Shown: in pieces, positions 1 through 12,990 of the stretch
Position numbering within the stretch: the stretch's first letter is position 1
Layout: the number at the start of each line of letters is the position of its first letter
Assembly: GCA_009733575.1 (NCBI GenBank)
Contig: ML769414.1
Coordinates: 191,590-255,589 of the forward strand
DNA: 64,000 nt
Direction of reading: 5' to 3'
Source of the DNA: Gymnopus androsaceus JB14
Lineage: Eukaryota > Basidiomycota > Agaricomycetes > Agaricales > Omphalotaceae
Notes under the pieces: generated by a model
Told to the model about the DNA's origin: nothing
Databases searched by the model: none
Seen by the model: the letters and a program-made list of their open reading frames with translations, nothing else
Position numbers and translations under genes: made by a program

Positions 1-2545
1 GTGCGGCGAGGAGAATGAGGGAGAATCGTATCTGAATCATCTTTTGCTGGTCAGTGAAGAACAGGAGCAAAAAAAAGTCTTTATATATGCCTCCAAATGC
101 CATATATGATACTTTCACTGACGTACTGATTCGTTCGTCTATCGATTCATTTCCTTGTATTAAGATAAGAATACGAGCAACGAGCAAAAGAGAGGATGGT
201 CGACCTTTTGTTCCGTGCCATTGTCTGGCAGGCCTTTCAAAAAAATCTAAAAGTGTTCGTTAAGGAGAGATTGTGGAGTAGTTGTGGCTCGAACGAGTAC
301 AGAAAATGAAGACCGCGTATTACTCCGATCCATTAGGATTCTCCAAGAACGGCAAACCTGTCGTATTTTTTGATATGTATAAGATACCCGATTTCTTGTT
401 TGTTCTCCGTTCAACTTCCGTCACAGTCGTGACTTAACTTGTTCTCTTTCCAACTCAACAAGACAAGTCGGTATCTTCGGTATCTCGGCATTTGCTCTCA
501 TCATTTGAGCTGCAGAGAGCACCATGGCTGTTGGAGGAGATGAATCAGACAGAGAGAAGACTGGGAGCGGCACGCAGGAGGTTGGATGAGGTAAGAGGTT
601 TAAAAGGGGATTGTAGTCACGTAGTGCTTTTGCCAGCAATAAGTTAGTGGGAAACCTTGGGCGCTAAATATGTGATCGGCACAGCCACTATGTCGATCCC
701 CCTCGAGACGTGTCTTGCTCGTGATACCACAGATAACGAATATCTACTTACTGACACAAGCAAAATCCATCCTGGCTCATCCACAGAAGTATCGATATCA
801 CCATTGTTGCCATCTAGCTCCTCCATGCTTACCATTCTTACCATTACTCCGTTCCAATTGCCGTAAGCCGCTTCCGTTGCTATCTCTTATACGATATCAA
901 CATCATATTCAAGTCTCTCTTCTCTATCCGAGAGCTCGGACTCCAATCAAGATTGCAACGTCATACATTATATTTTTTCCGGCTATTGCACACCGATAAT
1001 AGCGTCTACTCTATTGGAAGAAATAATGCCACGAACAGAATTCAACTGAATACATAAGTTCCAAAATATTCTTTGCCATAGTTCTGCGTATATCAGACTT
1101 ATTGTACTAATATGGTCTCTGAAGGAAGGAAGAAAGGGGACCAAGTGCTAAGCGTTGAACGCCAAATCAGTCCCGCAGATTATCCCAGTTCGGCACGAAC
1201 ATTTTCGCCTCTGGACACCTACGCTAGGGCAAGAAAACGACGAGTTCACAGCTGGAGACGCCGCTGTAGATCGTTGACCCACTCTAGGGGCCAGTCTACG
1301 TAATTAGATACTTTACAGGCAATCTATATCTAAATCTACACTGGTGATTGAATATCGTACACTGTGTCGACCGTCATAGATCTTTATTGAAGATTTCAAA
1401 GACCCGTATAGAACTCAGTGAGATTTTTTGACGACGCTCAAGGAGAGCATCGGCAAAGGCTTTCAATGTATGGTACCATCACACGATACCGATGTGACTA
1501 TCTGGTGAACCGGTAGCTGGGTCAATTTTTTACGATGGCGCTGATTTTCAATGCTTTCCAGGAGCTTGGTGTGCATACATACAGCTTTATTATTTTCCAG
1601 TGGCTCCTTTTGAATTTTCAGCTGGTTAGAGCCATTCTCCATGCGTATAAGCTCATTCTCATCCAGTTACATGAGTCCTGCTCAACCAACTTGCTGTATT
1701 AACCTAACACATCTGGTGCTAATGCATTTCGCAGAGTACTTATCTCCATTGGGTAAGGTGAGGCATACTGCCTTCACCGCTGATAATAGATCCCAAAACC
1801 ATGGGGAGGAAGGTTCCAGCTCCCGTAAGGAACACCTGAATACATTTAAATAGCTCTCAAGATGGATCGGAGCCAACGTCGTCGCAGGTTGAATTGGACC
1901 TGAAGCTGTACTAGTACTGTAGGTATATAGCTGGATGTTCCTGAAGTCATCCGGTTCAAATCAGCAATTAAACTTCAGATCTATAATACTCTTTTAATAG
2001 ACTAGGCCCAGGAACGAATCTATATTTGACCAAGGACTACATATGCCGCGAAGTCATATTTTATTCACTTGGAACTATGATGTCGTATGTTGGCAAGTAT
2101 CGCTAGTATACGCCTCTCGCTGTTGGATGTGAGGGTCAACTCTTGATTACGGTATGAGCGTCGTGCGAGCTACATAATCCTCACTCACTGCGGTAGTTAG
2201 TGTGACGTTGCATGCCGGCTGCCTTGACTGCATGCACAAAACGTGAGCATTAAGTGCACAGCAGACATATAGGACTGAATAGTATGTCAGTTGAGCTGAG
2301 AGACCCGGCTGTACCAAACTGAAGTTGAAGGACGATACAGAACCCACTTGCTCGTATGACGATTTACAGAGCATGATGAGATGACGATTCACGATTCAAT
2401 TCTAGCTGCTCCTGATTACCCTGAACCGGATGCTGGATAGTAGTTTTTTTGTTGATCAAAACAAAAGCACCTTCTTTGTTACATACAGGGGCAATACTCA
2501 TCAAATTGTAACCTATTGGAAGGTATACTATGAGACGCGATTCAG
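1..2545. other. Intergenic, no gene recognised
   Basis: About 2.5 kb with only short, overlapping open frames on both strands. None shows a recognisable family, an intron-joined extension or similarity to other parts of the window. I see no tRNA, terminal inverted repeat or long tandem array. It is best treated as intergenic or decayed sequence beyond the 3' end of the AAD1 pseudogene. Confidence 0.5.
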
Positions 2546-2547
2546 AT

Positions 2548-4069
2548 TTAGGACGGCCCAAGCGCCTTCGGATACGGCATTCTCTGCGTTTTAGCGGTGA
2601 GCTGACAACAGCCTGCTTCCGTCGCCCTAATCCACAGCAAGCACGTCAATAGCCAGATTGATTCGGGAAGAATCTCACTTACGATGAAGTTGTTCGGGAA
2701 CCCAATATCGAAGGGAAGCACATTCTCCAACTCTTGGATTTGTTCGTCTGAAAGACTAATACTCAAAGCCTCAAGGTTATCTACAAGATTTTCGACTTTG
2801 CGTCCACCGATGATTGGGAAGACATAGGGAGTTTTATGCATCACGTAGGCGATTGCAACTGCAAGGAGGAGTCTATTGTCAATGCTCAATTTATAAAAGA
2901 AGCCTCCACTTACCCGCAGAGATACTCTTGGCCCCGATATCTTTCGCCACCTTTTCCAGAGCATGACTCATCTTCACTTCGTTTTCGTTTCGCTCCCAGT
3001 TTCCGTTACTTGGACGCCCGTTTTCACCAGTGGTGCGACGTCGTTCCTCTTCTGCGTCTGTACGAAGTTTTCCGCTAGCAAGAACACCCCATGGAGCTAG
3101 CGCTAGACCTGTATGGAAATTGAAGATTGTGATTCGAAGTGTGAATTGTTACTGACCCAAGGAGCGCGCCATAGGGATAATATCTCGCTCAAATGAGCGC
3201 TCTATGATGTTCCACTGGCCCTGATAAATGACGAATGGAGTTTTTCCCTTCTCCCTGGCATATGTATTTGCCTGCGAGACAACCCAGGCGGGGGTATCAG
3301 AAATTCCCTGAAGAAAAAAGAGAATAAGTCCTGTAGCATGTCGGTGATGGAAAGAACCAGCTCACCAGATAAATTACCTTTCCAGCGACGACCAGGTTAT
3401 GCAGACTATCCATAACTTCTTCCACACTGGTCTCAGAATCCCAATAGTGCACATACAAGATATCAATGTAATCAGTGCGTAGCTTTTTCAAGCTCGCCTC
3501 TACACTGATGTGCAAGGATTTGGCGTTGTTTCCAATGTAGTTGATTTGTTGTTTGACAGAGGGATTACCATGTTTGGAGTTCGCTGTGTACTAAGCGTCG
3601 CGACTCGGAGGTTACTAAAATTTGAGGGGGAGTGCCGAAGGACTTGCCTTTGTAGCAATAACCATCTGATTGCGGTTCCCTCGTTTCTCCATCCATTCCC
3701 CGATGAGCATTTCCGAGGTTTCGCTCTGACTGATTCTATGTGTGAGTTGATTCGTTAAACAGTGGGAGAAAGAGAAACGCACTAGACATTCGCCGTGTCG
3801 ATAAAGTTACCACCCATGTCGTAGTAGGCATCTAGGAGCTTCATGCTTCTTCTCCTTGTCCATGGAGCCCAAGAACTAAATAACGTCAGGCTCATTCCAC
3901 CGACAGTAAACAACGAGGAATAATCTACCTGATTCCAATTTTTATCATCACCAATACTCATTGCCCCAAGGCAAATCGGGGACACCCTCACTCCTGCACG
4001 AGGTGAAAGTACTCGGTAAACACCAAGCTTAGTAGGAGGTTCAGGAGCTGGCTGGAAGATACTAGACAT
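2548..4069 (-). pseudogene. AAD1: aryl-alcohol dehydrogenase-type aldo-keto reductase, frameshifted
   Basis: Homologue of fungal AAD/aldo-keto reductases, which reduce aryl aldehydes with NADPH in a TIM barrel. Eight exons can be traced on the minus strand from the ATG at 4069, with the same introns as AAD2 at 27183-28695; for example 3782-3730 is an intron. The catalytic Asp (NFIDTAN), Tyr (VYQ), Lys (ATK) and His (YVH) are all encoded. Two single-base insertions relative to AAD2 break the frame. One is in exon 2, after the GSMDKE motif (about 3850-3855). The other is in the last exon (about 2590-2600), where it gives an early TAA at 2591-2593. Exons 3-7 look undamaged, so decay is recent or one indel is a sequencing error. 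It is divergent from F-box1-A. Confidence 0.75.
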
Positions 4070-4107
4070 GCTGGAACGGTTAAACGTGAAACTGTCAGTG
4101 GATTAGC

Positions 4108-4114
4108 TTTTATA
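4108..4114 (-). promoter_or_regulatory. TATA box of AAD1
   Basis: TATAAAA on the minus strand, about 39-45 bp upstream of the AAD1 ATG at 4069. AAD2 and AAD3 have the same element in the same place, so the core promoter was duplicated with the gene. Confidence 0.55.
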
Positions 4115-4779
4115 TGCAACCCTCTGCCGACTTGTGTCAACATACTCCTCCGCGTAGAGTCCGAGCCAATGAAGAGGAACTTGACGTGGTCTTGAACACA
4201 TAACTGCTCCGTCGAAGATCCGCTACTTTGCAGATGTAGAGCCTACGCTTCCTTTGAGTATGCCTAGTGGACCTAGCCATTGTCCAGCTGGTAAAGGAGG
4301 TAGCGAGAAAAACCTCTTTCAAGCGTATGAGCTCGTACATTCATCCCCTTCAATAAAAATGAGAGCTTGGATTCAGGAAAGTAGACCGAAGGATTTTCTA
4401 GATATTTAGGCTTGTAACAAATGATGAAACAACTAGTGAAACAACTAGGACTAGAGACAAAGCTTGTTCTGATTAAGCGCTCGCTGGTTTTTGTGCGCGC
4501 TAACTCTTGACCTAAACCTCCAAGTATTCTCCTACCAATGATCAAGATCGTATCAGAACAAGAAATCAGAATCTGAGAGATTAGAGGAACATACACGTTG
4601 AACCAGTGAGTCCGATTCAGTTGCTTGTCAACTTATTCACTGATGCAGACTATATCTTCTCTCGGAAGGCCTCTGCATTCTTGAAGCTTCGGACAACACT
4701 GTTTACTCATTTAACGGAGTTCATCGACGCATCGATCGATCTTCTAGGTTCAGCCCAAACCTATAATTTTTTCCTCGAC

Positions 4780-6508
4780 ATGCTTTGCGAAATTTGCCAA
4801 AAGGATTTCCCTCAGCATGCTGCATCGGTCGTATCTCCTCCATCCATATCCACTACAGACCTTCAAAAGCTTCTTCGATCTCCATATTCTCCTTCTGCCA
4901 TTCAGCTCTCGGAAATACCTGGTATCGTCGCGAACATCGATACGGAGAATCGTTATTGCGAGGCTCGAATCCTTCGACTCCAGTCAGAAATGACTTTCTT
5001 GGAGAACAAGCAGAAGCAGCTGAAGATTCGGCGAGAGAGATACAACTCTCTGCTCGCTCCCATTAGGCGCCTTCCTACAGAGGTCTTGAACCATGTTTTC
5101 GTGATGTATGCAAACATTTATGCGACTAACAATATAGAATATGGCTGGATAACACTTCCTGGACGGAAACTCATGTCCACATGTGGTCGCTGGCGAGAAG
5201 TGGTTAGTTCATGCCCTGCTCTTTGGACAGGTATCACTTTGGGATTTAGCTCTATCGAAAATGTCCATACAGTGAGGAGGGTCACTGCAGCGCTACGGTG
5301 GTGCTTGGATCATGCAGGACCCACAACTCCTCTAGACATTACCCTCGAGGGCACCCTAAGCGATGACGCTTCAGTACCGGAATACTGCAAATTGTTGACT
5401 GCTCAGGCTTCCAGGTGGCGGGAGCTCTTCCTCTGCACAGAAGGTGATTTAGCCGGATTGTTCCCGAGTATTTTAGAGCTGGAGAACCGGAGCTTTCCTT
5501 CATTGGAAATCTTTCACCCAAGCAGACTGGAAGAACTTGCGCTGATTAGCAATGCACCAAACCTTCATGAGCTTTCGCTCTCATTTGATGTGGATATGGA
5601 CGACGACGACGTACAAGTATTCCCGTGGCCCCAAATAAAGACATTAACACTCCAATACGACAGTCCAGACAGTGCTATTACACCATCTGTGTTTCCTGAA
5701 CTCGAATCACTTTCCTACTTCTTTTCATCGATGTTGTCTGCCGTCCCTGACATCCCTTCTCACACCTCGAAAACTCTCCAATTCCTCTCTATTTCTATTC
5801 GAAAGGCTGGCATGGGGAACGGCCTACCGAAAACATTCGAGAAAGTTTTGGAATCCGCATGCTATCCTGCGCTAAAAAGAATGGTAGTAGATTTCAGTCC
5901 GTTTTTGCGGTACAACGCCTGTGCAATTGTTGGTCGCAATTGTTGGTCGCAATGCAGAAGAACTAACTTGGCCACAGCATGAAGTGACATCCTTCATCCT
6001 TCGTTCCGGCTGTTCTCTCACTTCCTTGGAGTTGAAAGATGCATTTATTTCCACTCGAGACCTTCTAGCGCTGCTTCTACACACCCCCGCACTCTCTCAT
6101 TTGGATTTTTACCAACTTCACAGGCGTAAACCCACCCAGGACCAGTTGCACAACATGGGTCCAGCTCGGAAACTACAGCCTCTTACAATGGAATGGATCA
6201 GACGTCTTCATGCCCACGGAACTGAAAACTCGTATGATTTTGAAAACCCGCTTGTTCCGAAGTTAACACACCTGTCGTTGACCGTACTCAGTGATTGGTT
6301 TGACGACGACCAGCTGTTTGTCAATGTGATTCTCTCCCGATGGGCACCGGATCCGATTCTGGCTGAAGAGATCGGTATCGTGTGCTTGAGGTCTCTGGAA
6401 TTGAAGGTTTGGGGACGCTTGCTGGATGAGAAGGTATATCAACCATTAATACACTTAGGTAAAGCCGGTATGAAGGTTGAGGTATTGGGTAAGATATCAC
6501 CTTCGTGA
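4780..6508 (+). pseudogene. F-box1-A: F-box-like protein broken by a 13-bp tandem duplication
   Basis: Paralogue of the intact F-box1-D at 40822-42549 and alignable over its whole length. It has a Cys-containing N-terminus (MLCEIC), a coiled-coil-like helix (LRLQSEMTFLENKQKQLKIR), the F-box-like segment (LLAPIRRLPTEVLNHVF) and a long LRR-like C-terminal part. The ATG at 4780 was chosen by match to F-box1-D; the frame is open upstream to 4606 but that extension is not conserved. At 5928-5953 a 13-bp unit is perfectly duplicated in tandem, shifting the frame and producing a TGA at 5980-5982. After the duplication the original frame stays open to the TGA at 6506-6508. Without that event the gene would be complete. 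F-box1 proteins of this type are presumed SCF substrate adaptors; the target is unknown. Confidence 0.8.
5928..5953 (+). repeat. 13-bp perfect tandem duplication inside F-box1-A
   Basis: TGTTGGTCGCAAT occurs twice back to back. The intact paralogue F-box1-D has a single unit at the aligned place (AIAGRAAEDMAWPQ). The 13-bp gain is not a multiple of three and is the only frame-breaking change I see in this copy. Confidence 0.9.
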
Positions 6509-6996
6509 CGATCGTAATGTGATTGTTATTTGTTTGACGACATTCTTGTAGGGTTTTCTTTGGATAGCCTATATTTTTAGTTCTAGACTTGAGCAATCTT
6601 TACGTCAACCATTGAGTACTCAGCTCCGAATATAAGTGATATTACTCGCTTTGCCCGACTGCCACACTCCATGACGGACACCAAGCTCGAGAAAAAAGGA
6701 TTATAATAAAACACGAGACAGAGATAGAGGTCAGAGCATGGCGCAGGGGATATCATCGTCGTACATTAGTAGTATATGTAGTCTGAGTGTGAGTGAGTGA
6801 GGGTTGGGTGGAACTGCCGGATGGGCGTATCCAAAGAGAGGGTTGTGACGAAAAGCAAAGAACGTTACACGAAGTGGCCTGTACCCAAGTGAGTCTGATT
6901 AGGATGAGAGTTCAATGCAACATGTCTGCACAGTATAAATAGACCGACAAGGTCTTGACCGGGACTCAAAGAAGATCGCCCAGTACGATTCCAGAC

Positions 6997-7428
6997 TTAG
7001 AATCCGTATGCACACAGAGGGTTCTGAGGGCTCACACCCTTGCCATAGTTTTCCAAAATATCTGGAACTTTGTAGCGTAGCCAGGCTTCCTTGACTCGGT
7101 GGTACAAATGAGTGGCAAAAGGGCCCAACCTGCATTCAAGACAAAATACTTCAGTCAATGGGCTCTGAGAGACGTAAGAAAGCATATATTACTTACTGGG
7201 AGTTGAAGCTGAAGTTCCTGCTATGTAGAAACGACGACTGACGCCCCAAAAGTCGTCTGCCTCGGATAAAGCATGATCATGCAAGACTGTATCACAGCTA
7301 GTGCGGATTTCACGCCCACGGACATGCAAACCATCTTTGATTTTCTTTCTGATGGCAAAACGATCAGTAATGAAATGCGACTCGTCTTTGGGATGGTTAG
7401 GTAGGCCGCAGGCGTCCCAGTCTTTCAC
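6997..7428 (-). pseudogene. F2-D: 3' fragment of the F-box2 family
   Basis: A minus-strand fragment carrying only the C-terminal part of the F-box2 family. It contains GLHVRGREIRTSC, DDFWGVSRRFYIAGTS, an intron at the conserved position, then ATHLYHRVKEAWLRYKVPD. It lies directly downstream of F-box2-A, which has its own 3' end, so it is an additional truncated copy. Details such as the TSASTPS end of exon 1 resemble F-box2-B at 23214 more than its neighbour. The N-terminal F-box is missing and no start is present. Confidence 0.7.
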
Positions 7429-7431
7429 ATA

Positions 7432-8575
7432 TCATCTGGGATGATAACCCATGTATGTGTCCATACGTAATGGCCGCATTAGCAGTAATGACCTCAAAGG
7501 GTTCTGAGGGCTCGCACCTTCGCGATAGTATCCCAGAATATCTGGAACTTCGTAGCGTAGCCGAGCTTCGACGATTCGGTGGTACAGATGAGTGGCAAAG
7601 GAGCCCGAACCTGCATTGATGAAAAGCTTCATTCGATGGGCTGAGAGAGAGAGAGAGAGAGATGCATACTCACTGGGAGTCGAAGTTCCTGCTATGTATA
7701 AACGACGATTGATTCCCCAAAAGTCGTCTGCCTCGGATAAATCATGTTCATGGAAGACTGTACTATGGCTAGTGCGGATTTCACGCCCATGGAGGTGCAA
7801 CCCATCTCTGATTTTCTTCCTAATGGTGAAAGGATCAGGAATTGGATGCGATTCATTTTTGGGACGGTCTGGTAGGCGTCCCAGCTTTGCATATAATATG
7901 AAGTACAATGTATCGATGGTTCCGAGTCTCCATCTGCCGACCGTGACCCAGGAATCGGAGGGGGGGAGATTCCAGCGTCGTCGCACTGCTGTGTTCAGTG
8001 TGTACAAGTGAACGGAAGGGTTGGACTGTTTCGGGGTCATGAATCACGAAATCGATGAGCACCTTGTGTTGCTGAAGGGAAAGAGGTTGTGCAGTGTCAA
8101 ATAAAATTGATAGGTCGGTATGAGCCACTTGTGGTTGCCTTCCAAGACAATATGCGAGGTCAGGGAGGAAGACAGCTTGGAAAGAGAGCTTCTGAACGCT
8201 CGGAAAGCACGTTCGAAGACCAATAAAATTTCTCATACGGAAAAAAATACGCCAAACCCTGTATGAGTAGCTATCAACTCCCCTCTCTCGCAAGTCGAGG
8301 AAGCAAATCATGGTGCGTGCCCCTTTTCTGAGGGAGTGTCTGTCGTATACAAGTGATTTCCCGGTGCGGACGATTTCAGCCAGATAGAGAAGATAGTGCA
8401 GGCAGGGAATGTGTATGGTGATGGAAGCGATACGAGAAAATTGAGATTTCCAAGTGCTGTTGAGCCGGGGGCAAGTTGTCATAAGGAGAATTCGCTCTGC
8501 TGGAGAGAGATCCGAGAACCACAGCTGTTCCAAGATTTTCTCGACAATCTCGGCTGGAAGTTGATTAGCAGACAT
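7432..8575 (-). pseudogene. F-box2-A: F-box-like protein, one-base frameshift
   Basis: The start MSANQLPAEIVEKILEQLWF matches the N-terminal F-box of the intact F-box2-C at 30374. The protein continues through conserved blocks (LNSTWKSQF, FFRMRNFIGLRTCFP, PQVAHTDLSILFD). At 7959-7965 there is a run of seven C (minus strand), where F-box2-C has six. This shifts the frame just before the conserved SDSWVTVGRW. Beyond it the expected frame is open to the end, with the conserved 3' intron and ATHLYHR motif. A (GA)n run at about 7645-7663 lies within that intron. The single homopolymer indel means either a recent null or a sequencing error. It converges on F-box1-A. Confidence 0.75.
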
Positions 8576-8609
8576 TTCGAGACTCGAGCTTCGTAATGAG
8601 ATGAACATT

Positions 8610-9480
8610 CAGAAGAACGAACACAAATTAGGTCTCGGCTGCGGGCCTTAATCACACGAATTTGCACAGCCACACTGGCCAAAGCGTAACTTTTTTTCGC
8701 CTTCAAACCTCTTCAAACCAACTTCAAACGGAAATGTAGTCGCTTCAAGCCTCCCTGGCACGGGAAGAGAAAGGTTAATCCAACAATGTATTTAATCTCA
8801 TAGTTATTAATAAGATTTTCTGAATTGACCTTGAACCTGGAATGCGATAGCCCTGTATATAACGCTCGACAAAGCTCAGCCCAACTCTAACCTGACCCCC
8901 CAACAGCTCTAATCCCCACTATCTATCTTCAGCGACGATACCTTCGTCCAAATCCACTCCCTTACTCCCCTCACAGTCACCTTTCTACAACTATTCATCA
9001 TCGTCTCGCTCTCTAAATGTCACCAAACCTGCTTCCAATGTCCCCGTCTTCCTATAGTCATTCATCATCGTCTCGTTCTCCAAATGTCGCCGAACCTGTT
9101 TCCAACCTTCCGTTTCTGTCTCGCCCAATAGCATCCTAAAGGCTGAACCTATCGCGCTTAACTCTGCCAACGTAATCGCTTTTTGAAAGTAGTGTTGTTC
9201 TTCACTGATGATATTCTCAGAAATGGCCCTCTTTGAAGACGTTATTTCTGCAGATGGTGAATATTAGTATATGCGTCGACCGTTCCTGGAGAACTAACTC
9301 CTTGTAAACCAAGGTCGCAACTCTCATTCCTTCGTTCTCCTTCGGTCGGACCAACGGGCCGTTCACCATGCTTTTGCTCGTCGCCGTCGTCGCAGTTACT
9401 CAGTTCTACCTCTCTGTCGAGGCTCGAAAACAAAGGCTTAAAGACCAATATCTTGGAGTAATGTTTCCAGCTCGCCAGTT
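8610..9480. other. Intergenic with a 67-bp-period direct repeat
   Basis: Upstream region of F-box2-A. Apart from the two-copy repeat around 8980-9107 I see no supported gene. Pyrimidine-rich stretches occur at 8880-9000. Confidence 0.45.
8980..9107 (+). repeat. Two-copy direct repeat, period 67 bp
   Basis: The segment starting TTCATCATCGTCTCGCTCTC at 8994 recurs at 9061 with a few substitutions, followed in both by AAATGTC-CC-AACCTG-TTCCAA. Period 67 bp, two copies only. Not recognised as coding. Confidence 0.7.
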
Positions 9481-10556
9481 CAATTTTACTGATCTCTTGT
9501 ACAGCTCTCAGTAGCGCGAGTTAAAGGGCTTGCAAAAAACATCGAACAGAACACGGATAACCATGTAGAACGTATGTTGTTACATGGCAAGGAAACCGAC
9601 AGCGTGACAGCCCATGTAATGGATGCCTGGTGTCGGTGTGTTCGTAAACTTTAATTCGTTTTCATCTGTTTCTCATTCCATAATCTACGGCCATTTTACC
9701 ATCGACCGGATGACTGAGGATATCAACAATCTGAAAACTCAGGTCGAAGTCGACGAGATGGCTAGTTATTTTTCGAAGGTTCTCGATGCGCAGAAGAAGA
9801 CCGACCGTTCCCTCGCTTCCACTGGTCCTCACACGCCAGCAAAATTTGCAATGGTTTCCGGTTAGATGACGATATCTCGAAAAAATTCTCGACATAACGT
9901 TTGTTCTTTCCTTCTAATTATCTCTACAATGCTAACAACTTGGTAATACTGATAGGTATTTTTCGATATCCGTGTCTTCACATATTCTCTTTGATTGGCT
10001 ATTCTAACGGTCATTTTGATTCGTATTGTTTGTTCTTCCCTTCGTTATCTCACTATGTACTGCTGCTAACGGATTGATAATAGATCTTTTTGGGATTCCA
10101 TCATCAGCAGTTCAAGGTCGACGACAGCGGCCTGCAGACAATGACGTTTGTTCTTCCATTCTCGTTATCTCTACGCATTTTGCCAACAGCTTGGAAATGG
10201 ATTTGTGTATACTCTATGTATTGGTATATTATTGATATGTTTTTTTTGGGAATCTCGTCTATATACCCACAGTCTGTATAAAATTCTTGTCCCTGTTATT
10301 TCCAGTGTCGGAAACGCGTCGCGTTCTTCATTCACAGTAAGCAGAATCTCTAGAACGACTCGCCTGAACTACTCACTTCCACCATACGGCCTTCGAAAAA
10401 GAGATCAAAAACGTCGCAGAGAAGATTCTTCACGATGCTACTACAAATCAGCCTATCAAGCGCTGTCTCATGAACACGGACTCTTTGACTCAAGAACTGA
10501 GTAACTGAGTAATCGACGATTTTACCAAATTGCTTCGTACGCGCGCCTGTGCACGA
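9480..10556 (+). pseudogene. Decayed coding remnant, left flank of cassette 2
   Basis: Scattered in-frame stretches that look coding but do not join into a gene. They include ARVKGLAKNIEQNTDNHVER near 9516, DRMTEDINNLKTQVEVDEMA near 9703, and AFEKEIKNVAEKILHDATTN at about 10387-10447, followed by QPIKRCLMNTDSLTQEL. The last block (10384-10556) is repeated at 13240-13530, on the far side of the OYE/GNAT/MFS block. I do not recognise the family. Low-complexity AT-rich runs and several apparent introns suggest an old degraded gene. Confidence 0.4.
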
Positions 10557-10611
10557 CGCCTAGGCCTGAAGCTGACCCCTCTATGAGGTTGCCGTTATAA
10601 AATAAGGATCC

Positions 10612-11291
<680 letters not shown>

Positions 11292-11466
11292 TTTTTGCGC
11301 GACAATATACTAGATTCTACTGAGATTTCATAGATTGTCTTATTGAAGTTTATTCCGATATTGAATATTATTCGTGGTTGTTCAGAGGCATTGGCACGTG
11401 TTACGCGTTTAAAATTCAAGACTCTTTATCTTCGCACCTGTAAGTCCTGGAATTTTAACATCGTCC

Positions 11467-12432
11467 ATGTCGAAACTAGCCCAGGAAGCTGTCATCACCG
11501 CTCAGCCCGTGTGTGAGTCGGAGCCTTTGAGCTTGAGGCTTAAACTAGTAGCAGATGAAAAATGGCCAGAGGATGAAGAAGAGTCTCAGTGGCTGCGGGT
11601 GAGCTTACACTTGTGTCATAAATTTATCTAACAAGGCAATTCATGTACATAGACCCTCGAATATTCAATACTGCTACCAAGCAATCAGTCCATTGGCCAA
11701 ATCATCGTACAAGTTATCGATAGAAGCAAAACATATGGCTCCTTCTTCGACACTGTGGAGAACCGATCCGGGGTGTGTGTTTTTCTGTCAACTTCTAGAC
11801 TGTTTTCAGCTCTGATGCTATTTGTATGTGCCTACCTAAAGGAATTGGGCCTATTCGCGCTTCTTTTTAACCGCGAAAAAGGCCGTCTCCGTGCTAGCGT
11901 CAGAAAGGCAGGAACCAAGTGTTGGAATCGCAATGATGCCGACATAATTTACCGCTATCCAATGCTCTACATTGAAGAACTCGTTATTGAGCACGAGTGG
12001 CGGGGTAAAGGAGTGGGGTCCTGGGCCGTTCCTCAGCTTTTCGAGACCGATGAGATCAAGGTGTTGGAGTCATGCTACATCTCCACCTGGCCAGTTGTTT
12101 TGGCACGTTTTGAGCCCGGGTATGGCAACCCTTTTTATAGGCGGACAAAGGAAGAGACTGAGGCTTGGGAAGAGAAGGAGCTCCGTATCATCAAATTTTA
12201 TCATAAAGTCGGTTTCTTTCTTTCCGTCTTTCTTTCCGTCTTTTGTTCTCTGTCTAATCCAAGGCATTGATAGATCGGCTTCCGGAGACTCGGGAACTCG
12301 ATGTTCTTCTGCCTTGCAAAGGATGGGACTCATCGCTCTCGTCAGATTGCTCCCGAGGATGATGCTGGCTACATCGAAGCTATTCCGCAAAATGAGCAGG
12401 AAGCAACGGATATGTTCCTGGCAAACCACTGA
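11467..12432 (+). CDS. GNAT-A: GNAT-fold N-acetyltransferase-like protein
   Basis: Four exons (11467-11598, 11653-11772, 11842-12207, 12274-12432) give 258 aa, with an open frame and GT-AG introns. The block ELVIEHEWRGKGVGSWAV around residues 145-162 matches GNAT motif A: a beta strand followed by an R-x-x-G-x-G pyrophosphate-binding loop for acetyl-CoA. The C-terminal exon starts IGFRRLGNS, the usual late beta-strand block of the fold. Substrate unknown. GNAT-B at 53810-54726 has the same exon structure; exons 2 and 4 have identical lengths and all four boundaries correspond. It sits between OYE-A and an MFS fragment, the order also seen at 49.7-56.3 kb. It appears to be the only intact gene in this copy of the cassette. 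Confidence 0.75.
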
Positions 12433-12499
12433 TAGTTCTATGCACCACTCGTAAATTTCAAGCGACCAGTTTGTATATATATGATTGTAATACCGAATC

Positions 12500-12990
12500 A
12501 CTCCAGCTATTAATCAACATCCTCTTCCGACCGCCTTTCAACCCTTTACATCGTGGATAATGAGTGGGACTTGAAGAAGCCATTTACCACGGATGCAACC
12601 GTAAATTTCGCTTTTGCAACTGCCAGTTCACCGGTCTCGAGCAATTTCTAGTTTGGTTCTTGGAATCATTTTACGCTCGCGGTTGCAAAGACTCCATTTA
12701 TTGAGCTTGCCGACTATCCGTTCCACTGCTAGGGGGTAAATTGGCTGCGGTGAGATGGATAACCGAGATATTATACTTATATCTTCGTTTCGGGGAAACA
12801 TGCTCTGTTCGTATGAGCCGCTTGGTTTGGATCCCTTCGTGTTGTTCAGATGCTTCCTTATCACGAAAAGACAGAAAGAACGTGACCGTGTTATATTACT
12901 TCATACTATGTATTTCATAGGGGCGTCTGGAATGAGCATACTTTCAGATCTTCACCTGGATAGCCGGTGGATGAACGGCAACTATTCTCA
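12500..12990 (+). repeat. Conserved spacer of cassette 2, copy A
   Basis: Sequence shared with the minus-strand blocks 51207-51610 and 53450-53720, always between GNAT and the MFS gene. It includes a conserved stretch translating DEWDLKKPFTTDATVNFAFA, but each copy then accumulates different indels and stops. It is therefore either a decayed small gene or duplicated noncoding DNA. Confidence 0.5.

Noticed and set aside
4606..4779. Upstream in-frame extension of F-box1-A
   Set aside because: Frame is open but the extension has no counterpart in F-box1-D, whose ATG aligns to 4780.
12540..12760. Small conserved gene in the cassette-2 spacer (DEWDLKKPFT)
   Set aside because: Only one of the three copies keeps the frame open; indels differ in each copy, so coding function is not supported.
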